Assembly (NCBI GenBank): GCA_003427395.1
Contig: BFEA01000034.1
Span: forward strand, 43,093-67,736
Source: Chara braunii
Taxonomy: Eukaryota; Streptophyta; Charophyceae; Charales; Characeae
Direction of reading: 5' to 3'
Length of the DNA: 24,644 nucleotides
Each line of letters begins with the position of its first letter. Position 1 is the first letter of the stretch. The notes under the pieces were generated by a model. It was not told the DNA's origin and made no database searches. It was given only the letters and a program-made list of their open reading frames with translations. Position numbers and translations under genes: made by a program. Of this stretch, positions 19,577 to 24,644 are shown in pieces.

Positions 19577-19958
19577 CGTGGCTGGGAGCTAGCTCGGGGA
19601 TGCAAGGCACCGGGGGGGACTGAGCACGACGCTGGCGGGAAAGGTCAGCGTAGTGGTGGTCGAGGGCGGTGGTGTAAGGGCACCGCGAGGAGGTATGACC
19701 GTCCTGGCGGCATTGCAAACACCCACGCCGGCCCAAAATGGTTTCGCGCTCCTGGGCGGAAAGGACACCCCGAGGAGGGACAAAGCCCTGAGGGAGGTCC
19801 TGTTGAGGGACCTCGGGGGGCGATGCGCCAGCGTGACCAGGGCGACTGTGTGCCCGAGAGAAGGTGGAGAGGGCGACGTCACGCGCATCGGCCCCCGCGC
19901 AAGCGAGGGCCCTCCCGGCCGCGTCACGCAAGAGAAACTTGTGCTTTCAACTTTTTAG
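19494..19958 (-). pseudogene. gag: Ty3/gypsy Gag C-terminal part with zinc knuckle
   Basis: The frame opens after a stop near 19955, with KHKFLLRDAAGRALACAG, and runs to 19494. CLQCRQDGHTSSRCP (about 19706-19750) fits the CX2CX4HX4C nucleocapsid knuckle that binds the genomic RNA. The capsid portion is absent, so the gene is truncated at its 5' end. It overlaps the protease frame by 83 nt; moving from one to the other needs a +1 (or -2) shift. That could be programmed in the ancestor or could be decay, and the sequence alone does not decide. Confidence 0.8.
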
Positions 19959-21186
19959 AGACAACTCGGGGAAGACACGGTAACCCGCGCCGACCCTTCG
20001 CCGCTCCGGTCGAGTGCGCCAGCTGTACATCCCGCGGTCCCCTACGACAGGATTGGTTTCCATGGGGCACAACTTACCTTCCCTAAGGGGTTGTCACCAC
20101 CCTTAGGGACGTATCCCCACCGAGCTACCGACCCATGTGCGAAAACTTTTATAATGCAATTGCAGACGTAGGTCGGCCGAGGGCGTTTGCTCGTCCGCTG
20201 TAGCATAGATACGCATAGTTAAACGCCAAAGTGGACCCGAACGTCGCCCGTCCCTCGGCGCTGATCTCCCAGGAATCAGACCGACGTCGGTCGACTAGGA
20301 TGTGATATTCCAAGCGTGAGAAAATCTCAATCAATCCTAGTCCCTTCTTTCAAAGGCAATCAAGAGTTAATCAGACAAAACACTTTCATGAGACGATTCA
20401 AGTCAACGTAAATTGACTTATCTTATGAAATCGATACAATCATACATGCTACAAAGGTTGACTCGACCTCAAACAACACTTATCAACAAAAGATCAAGGC
20501 ATGACCTATACACAAGACAATGCTCAAATGGCGTCTGACTAAAGTATCTTCACTCTGTCTGCCAGACGGTTGGCTGCCACGACTTTTTCGACTTGATGAA
20601 ATGCGTCGCCAAGTTCTTTCATTCCGCCCCATACTGACTGCTAGAAAAGAAACACGGACAAATCCAAATACTCAAGTAGAGCTAGGATGTCATTGCTTTA
20701 ATGATGACTTCACTACTTTTCTAACTTTGGTGTGAATGTCATCTGCAAGTAATCTGGCCACCACTATGCAAGTCAACGACCGTCTTGAACAATGAAACAC
20801 TCGATGCCCCATTAAGGTCAAGGATCCACTTTCAAATTTTGTTGCTTGCTTTGTCCTTTTGGGCAATAATTACTCTTTCTGTTCCACGAATGATGAAGTA
20901 CCAACCTTCGACATAAAGACATTCAAAGCAATGCTCTAGCCATCTTGTCAACTAGCCTGATTGCCCCAGGCTTGCACTTCTTATGATGCAAACCTATCTG
21001 CGAAGGTAGTGCCTACTCGCACTCCATCTGTAGCTAGTGAAAACACGAACTGGGCTTCTTATGGCGCCATTTTCCCATTCGTATGTGGCTCCTAAGACGG
21101 TCACGAGAAGGGTAAACTACAGCGGTTCTTCTTAACGTGAGCCGCCAAGAACTTAACGCCTTTCGTGAATAACACACGTCCATCCC
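19959..21186. other. Interval between Ty3 fragment and hAT element
   Basis: No LTR could be shown, although this is where the 5' LTR of the minus-strand Ty3 element would lie. A minus-strand TATAAAA-like string at about 20145-20155 could be a remnant promoter, but that is weak. Near-perfect arms CCCTAAGGG (20081-20089) and CCCTTAGGG (20100-20108) form a hairpin. A 71-codon plus frame (20520-20735, containing CLPDGWLPRLFRLDEMRRQV) is not recognised. From about 20.3 kb the sequence becomes AT-richer again. Confidence 0.45.
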
Positions 21187-21194
21187 CTAGGAGG
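21187..21194. repeat. 8-bp target-site duplication, left copy
   Basis: CTAGGAGG lies immediately left of the element's CAGAG terminus and is identical to 22292-22299. Eight base pairs is the duplication length made by hAT transposases. Confidence 0.85.
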
Positions 21195-22291
21195 CAGAGA
21201 GCGCAAATGGGTAACCGTTACCCGTAACCGACCGCACCCAATTGTAACCGCCAGGTCATGGGTAGGTCTGGGTGCCCCTTTCTGAAGGGGGGGCTGGTTA
21301 TGGGCAGGCAAATTTGTTTTTTCTGGAGATGACGGGTAGGCACAGTTAGTATTTATGAAGATCACGGGCAAGTAGGGCCAGTCAAACATAAAGCTAAAAC
21401 CGGTACGGGCAGGTACGGGGGGCAGACAAAAAAAATGGGGGGCGGGTACGGGCGGGTAGAGGATCCACTCGGGTAACCGTGGTTCACTACCCCTTGTATT
21501 CCCACCTGCACCCCTCCCAACCCTTCCCCCCCCGCCCTTTCCCACCATCTGAAGTCGTGGGCCCGGTTTTTTTTTTTTTTTTTTCAGTTGCTGCAGGGGT
21601 TGCATATGTTGCTGCAGTAGCTGCATTGACATCATTTCCGCAGTTGCTGCAGGGGTTGCATATGCTGTTGCGGCTGCAGATGCACCACATCTGCTGCAGT
21701 TGTTCCATTGACATCATTTTTGCAGTTGCTGGAAGGGTTGCATCTGCTGCCGCAGCATCAGATGCACCACATCTGACTATCGCTGCAGTTGCGACAACAG
21801 CTGCAGTAACTATTACTGCTGGACCCCGACCACAACTCAAAGGTTGTGAGGGGAGTTAGAGTCGGTTGGGGGGTTTTAGGGGCGGTTAGAACAGTTAGGA
21901 GCAGTTAGGGGCAGTTAGGGGAGGGTGGGTAACAAGTGCGGGCGGTTACAGGTAGGTGCATACAATTGTGGGTAGGTGGGGACGGGTACGGCGGAACACG
22001 GGTAAGGAAAATTTCGGTTGGGCATGGTACGGGTGGTTAAGACACGGTTTGGGTTCAGTTAGCCATGGTTGGTTAAAAAAAAAAAAAAAACAAGGGCGAG
22101 TACGGGCAATTACAGTCTGCAGAGGTTCAGGTATGAGCGGGTATAGGTACCCGGTTTTTTTTTTCGGATCAGTTGGAGGTAGGTAAAGGTGCGGCAGGCC
22201 AGGTATACAGTGGTCATGGTTGGTTGGTTTTCGAAAAGTGTGTGGTTAGTTTAGTTACAGGTATTCCTAAAAATCCTGGTTGCGAACTCTG
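21195..22291. mobile_element. Non-autonomous hAT-type DNA transposon
   Basis: The element is 1097 bp long. Its left terminus is CAGAGAGCGCAAATGGG. Its right terminus, read inward on the other strand, is CAGAGTTCGCAACCAGG. Twelve of 17 positions agree, including CAGAG and CGCAA, and hAT elements typically begin CA(G)(A/G)G. It is flanked by perfect 8-bp duplications. Both subterminal regions are full of GGGTA/CGGGTA and TACCCG-type strings, like the subterminal transposase-binding arrays of Ac-type elements. There is no transposase: the only long frames (21479-21859 plus, 21487-21840 minus) come from an internal GCAGTTGCTGCAGG repeat. It would depend on a transposase supplied elsewhere. Confidence 0.82.
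21585..21770. repeat. Internal tandem repeat in the hAT element
   Basis: CAGTTGCTGCAGGGGTTGCA begins at 21585 and again at 21641, and a variant (CAGTTGCTGGAAGGGTTGCA) begins at 21723. The stretch TTGACATCATTT precedes the second and third units. Units are 56 and 82 bp long, rich in CTGCAG/GCTGC triplets, and preceded by an 18-T run (21567-21584). Confidence 0.85.
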
Positions 22292-22299
22292 CTAGGAGG
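22292..22299. repeat. 8-bp target-site duplication, right copy
   Basis: CTAGGAGG directly follows the right terminus CTCTG of the hAT element and matches the left copy exactly. Confidence 0.85.
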
Positions 22300-23277
22300 T
22301 GGTCTGGGATACCCCTCGTCCTCGCCCGAGCGAACCTCGGATCTCAGAAGTCGGGTTGGCTCCACCACGACAGCATGGTATCCCCCCGCCTAAGCGGTCC
22401 ACTCCGAGTCGTTAACAGGGTCGGCCCCTAAGGCAACGAACCCCCGCCTCAGATGCCTCCTAGGGAAAGGAAATGCACTTATCACAGCAGACGGTCAACT
22501 CTTTACCGCCTAACATCAAGGGCGAACCTAGACGATGAAGGGGATCACAGAGAAGAAAAACTTTCAGATGGAATGGCATAGACAAAAAGGGTCATTCGGG
22601 AAAGAATGGGTAACCTCGGGAAAAATCTATGTCCAATTGAGTTTCTCCTTCTTTGTGTGATCATTTATTTTCGCGTCGTCAACTAAATTCTTTTTTTTTC
22701 CACAACCATCCAAACGAGAGATAGAAGATAACCACCCTGTTCCCCATTTCCATTGACATGATTAATCTTGCCTTTTCAACCACTCTTCTACCTACCTGCA
22801 CATTAGGACAAACAAACAAATTCAAAAAGAAAACAATGCAACCCACTCTCAAGTCAGACTCTCATTCACACGCGCATGCACACATTTCCTCTGCCTTTTC
22901 AATGAACACTCAGAGAACAGGGTCAAGCAAGTGTGGGTTCACACAGGTGTAAAGGGAACTGAGTCAGGTAAACAGGCCTTGAGTGAAGCTAAACCAAAGA
23001 TAGCAAACGGCCCACTCAAGAAAGCCATATAAACTACACTCCAAATGAGAAGTTCGCCGCAGTAGGCCGTCAGAAAAGTGATCTACACCACTCCCTCAAA
23101 GATCACCCACTGACACACAATCCCCTCAGTGTCTCAGTGTTGTCACCACTTGCGACCAGTACCACTATGCGACCACTGTGTCGAGGCGTCGCCGCCGCGA
23201 TATGCAGACATCACAATGTCAACACCACCTCAAAGCACACCCCCTCGTGACGATACTTCTCAAAATTGTCGTTGCCG
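22300..23277. other. Interval without recognised genes
   Basis: 22300-22470 is GC-rich and ends with CCTCCTAGGG (22456-22465), the inverse of the CCCTAGGAGG at the hAT insertion site. The rest has a T run (22691-22700) and short unremarkable frames. From about 23.18 kb CCGCCG-type strings appear, which may be early eroded units of the 51-bp repeat. Confidence 0.45.
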
Positions 23278-23790
23278 CCGCAAGAATCGGACAACACTTT
23301 CACACCACTGCTAAAAAAACACCGCTGCTACCGCAAAATTTTGGCGGCACTTTCGCGTCACCGCCAAAAAACACACCCGCCACCGCAAAATTTTGGCAGC
23401 GCTTCCGCGTCACCGCTTAGAACGCACTGCCGTTGCCGCAAAAGTTCAACAGCACCTCCGCGTCATTACAAAAAGTGCCGCCATTGCCGCAAAAGTTCAG
23501 CAGCACCTCCGCATCATTACAAAAAGTGTCGCCGTTGCCGTGCCGAACGAACAGCACCTCACATGTACTTCTTCAGAAATAGCTGTCACCGTAAAAAAAC
23601 GGGCAGCACTTCCCCTACGCCGCCTGCTGAAGGCCTGTCGCCAAAGTGCAAAAGGGACAGAGTTTCCCCTGCACCACAAAAAAGTGGTTGCCGACGCCAC
23701 GCTGTGTGGACAGCACTTCCCCTGCACTTCAAAAATAGTTGCCGCTGCGTACGCCGCGCAACATTTCCCCTTCACACCACTGAGGTGGTG
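23278..23790. repeat. 51-bp minisatellite, about ten units
   Basis: The CCGCAAAA-type start recurs at 23278, 23331, 23383, 23436, 23487, 23538, 23589, 23641, 23691 and 23742, giving spacings of 53, 52, 53, 51, 51, 51, 52, 50 and 51 bp. The best units read GCCGCAAAAGTTCAGCAGCA followed by CCTCCGCGTCATTACAAAAA. Because 51 is a multiple of three, long frames stay open in more than one register (23266-23970 and 23393-24046, plus). One frame repeats a 17-residue unit such as KCRHCRKSSAAPPHHYK. I see no start context, domain or codon evidence that either is translated. Confidence 0.9.
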
Positions 23791-24069
23791 GCTATGGCTG
23801 CACTCCACAGCTATGGCCTCCTCTCAACAGTCTTCCCCTTCTCTCTTGCAGACCTCCACTTTAGCTCCACCTCACTCTTCAGCAGCTCCCTCACACCAGC
23901 AGCCAGCATTCAACCAAGTAGAATGCCAGCAACACCAGCCACAAATGAATGCTGGCTGGCTGGCCGCTGACTGTTTTATAGCTGGCTGGAGGCTGAGGGC
24001 AGCTGCCTTGCCCCAGCCAAAACTCGGATCTGAGCCTGGCCCTTGATCTAGATCGCGATGAAGGGGCAG

Positions 24070-24288
24070 AAAGTCTGATGTTCCCCTAAGGATACTAAGT
24101 TCAGACCTTTGGTAATGCATCTGGCCTTCACGCTTGGCCAGACGCAGCTTACCAAAGGTTGTACAAAGCCTTTTTCAGCAGACTGTTGAATCCAACAGTC
24201 TGCTGTCTTATCAAAGTCTAGATGCTTCTAGACCTGCATCTGGACTGAGGCCGCGGTTGGATCCGCGGCCGTTTTTTTTTCCCCCCAA

Positions 24289-24319
<31 letters not shown>

Positions 24320-24544
24320 CTTCTTCTTCTTCTTCTCTTTTCTTTTTTTTTTACCCCCTCCATTTATTTATTTTTACAGGGGCAGCCCGCTGTTCAGAAC
24401 GAACGGCCGCCCCTTCATTTCACAGAGTCGAACTAGAGTAAAGCCCAACAGGGCTTCCTTTCGTATTGCCCCCGCGCCCGTACCCGGACGCCTATGGCGC
24501 TAGGTGCAGGTGGCGGTCTGCAGCCCGTTGCTCAACCAACGGGC
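24070..24544. repeat. Cluster of hairpins (short inverted repeats)
   Basis: Successive stem-loops are: 24105-24126 with 24136-24159 (10-bp and 7-bp perfect stems around an internal bulge); 24176-24188 with 24193-24205 (13 bp perfect, 4-nt loop); 24215-24225 with 24236-24246 (11 bp, one T-G pair); 24249-24256 with 24263-24270 (GGCCGCGG/CCGCGGCC, 6-nt loop, then nine T); 24441-24446 with 24451-24456 (6 bp, 4-nt loop); and 24523-24530 with 24537-24544 (8 bp, 6-nt loop). Weaker pairs occur at 24073-24106 and 24379-24413. None resembles a tRNA. Confidence 0.85.
24291..24336. repeat. (TTC)15 microsatellite
   Basis: About fifteen TTC triplets are followed by a CT-rich stretch. The strand is polypyrimidine, so the tract could form a triplex. 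It encodes the run of Leu in the frame at 24134-24436, which is therefore not a real gene. Confidence 0.97.
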
Positions 24545-24552
24545 ACATGTAA

Positions 24553-24556
<4 letters not shown>

Positions 24557-24644
<88 letters not shown>
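24557..24644. repeat. (CT)44 microsatellite at window edge
   Basis: Forty-four CT units run to the last base of the window, so the full length is unknown. Confidence 0.98.

Larger units (their letters stand above)
16605..19958 (-). mobile_element. Ty3/gypsy LTR retrotransposon, internal fragment
   Basis: The order on the minus strand is Gag zinc knuckle, aspartic protease, reverse transcriptase, RNase H and integrase zinc-binding region, which is the Ty3/gypsy (Metaviridae) order. The Gag N-terminus, the integrase core, both LTRs and the primer-binding site are all missing: coding similarity starts near 19958 and stops near 16605. Single stops and at least two frame changes show it is inactive. 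The fragment is clearly GC-richer than the LINE copies at 0-12 kb. Confidence 0.93.

Noticed and set aside
23278-23790. Possible CRISPR-like regular array
   Set aside because: The whole unit is repeated with gradual divergence. There is no split into identical repeats and unique spacers, and the context is eukaryotic.
23393-24046. 217-codon plus-strand frame
   Set aside because: It is a second register of the 51-bp minisatellite, so openness is expected from the repeat and not from selection.
24134-24436. 100-codon plus-strand frame with a long Leu run
   Set aside because: The Leu run is the (TTC)n microsatellite and the remainder is hairpin sequence.
24360-24544. Possible tRNA gene in the hairpin cluster
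   Set aside because: No cloverleaf with acceptor, anticodon and T arms in the right spacing could be drawn, and no T-loop consensus was found.

Overview
The window reads as non-genic, repeat-dominated nuclear DNA from a large eukaryotic genome. The LINEs have an apurinic-type endonuclease, a reverse transcriptase and a plant-style C-terminal zinc-binding (zf-RVT) region. With the Ty3/gypsy pol and an Ac/hAT-like element, this suggests a plant or streptophyte alga. A charophyte such as Chara is my guess from the style of the retroelement proteins; the sequence does not prove it. I found no intact host gene, tRNA, rRNA or CRISPR array. Nearly every long open frame is a decayed transposon frame, a tandem repeat, or a shadow of one.

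Layout. 1-40 is poly(A). 41-4408 (minus) is a long decayed LINE, covering endonuclease, RT and zf-RVT and lacking its 3' end. 4415-4670 (plus) is a second copy of the LINE's 5' end, joined head-to-head to the first, so 4153-4670 is a 256-bp-arm palindrome. 4679-5727 (plus) is an unidentified broken coding relic. 6416-6885 (minus) is an RT fragment of the same LINE family. 6.9-10.2 kb is AT-rich with two faint plus-strand relics: a different LINE RT and a possible Gag-like frame. 10225-12132 (plus) is the 3' half of a third LINE of the first family, with its poly(A) tail.

Directly after that tail, 12182-12219 is a library adapter left in the assembly: the Nextera mate-pair junction, flanked by a perfect 45-bp duplication. 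12.3-13.8 kb holds nothing recognisable. 13.8-16.6 kb is GC-richer and contains an ATT microsatellite and a degenerate 177-bp tandem satellite (about 14.56-15.26 kb). 16605-19958 (minus) is the internal part of a Ty3/gypsy element (Gag zinc knuckle, protease, RT, RNase H, integrase zinc-binding region). Both ends are missing and no LTR was found.

21195-22291 is a non-autonomous hAT-type DNA transposon with 8-bp target-site duplications, short terminal inverted repeats starting CAGAG, and GGGTA-rich subterminal sequence. 23278-23790 is a 51-bp minisatellite. 24.07-24.54 kb is packed with short, often perfect hairpins. The window ends in (TTC)n and (CT)n tracts.

No pathway or operon logic applies, because the parts are independent insertions of different ages. 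The most useful points for a reader are the hAT element with its exact boundaries, the 177-bp satellite with a CENP-B-box-like dyad, the LINE palindrome, the hairpin cluster, the unidentified coding relic and the adapter contamination.
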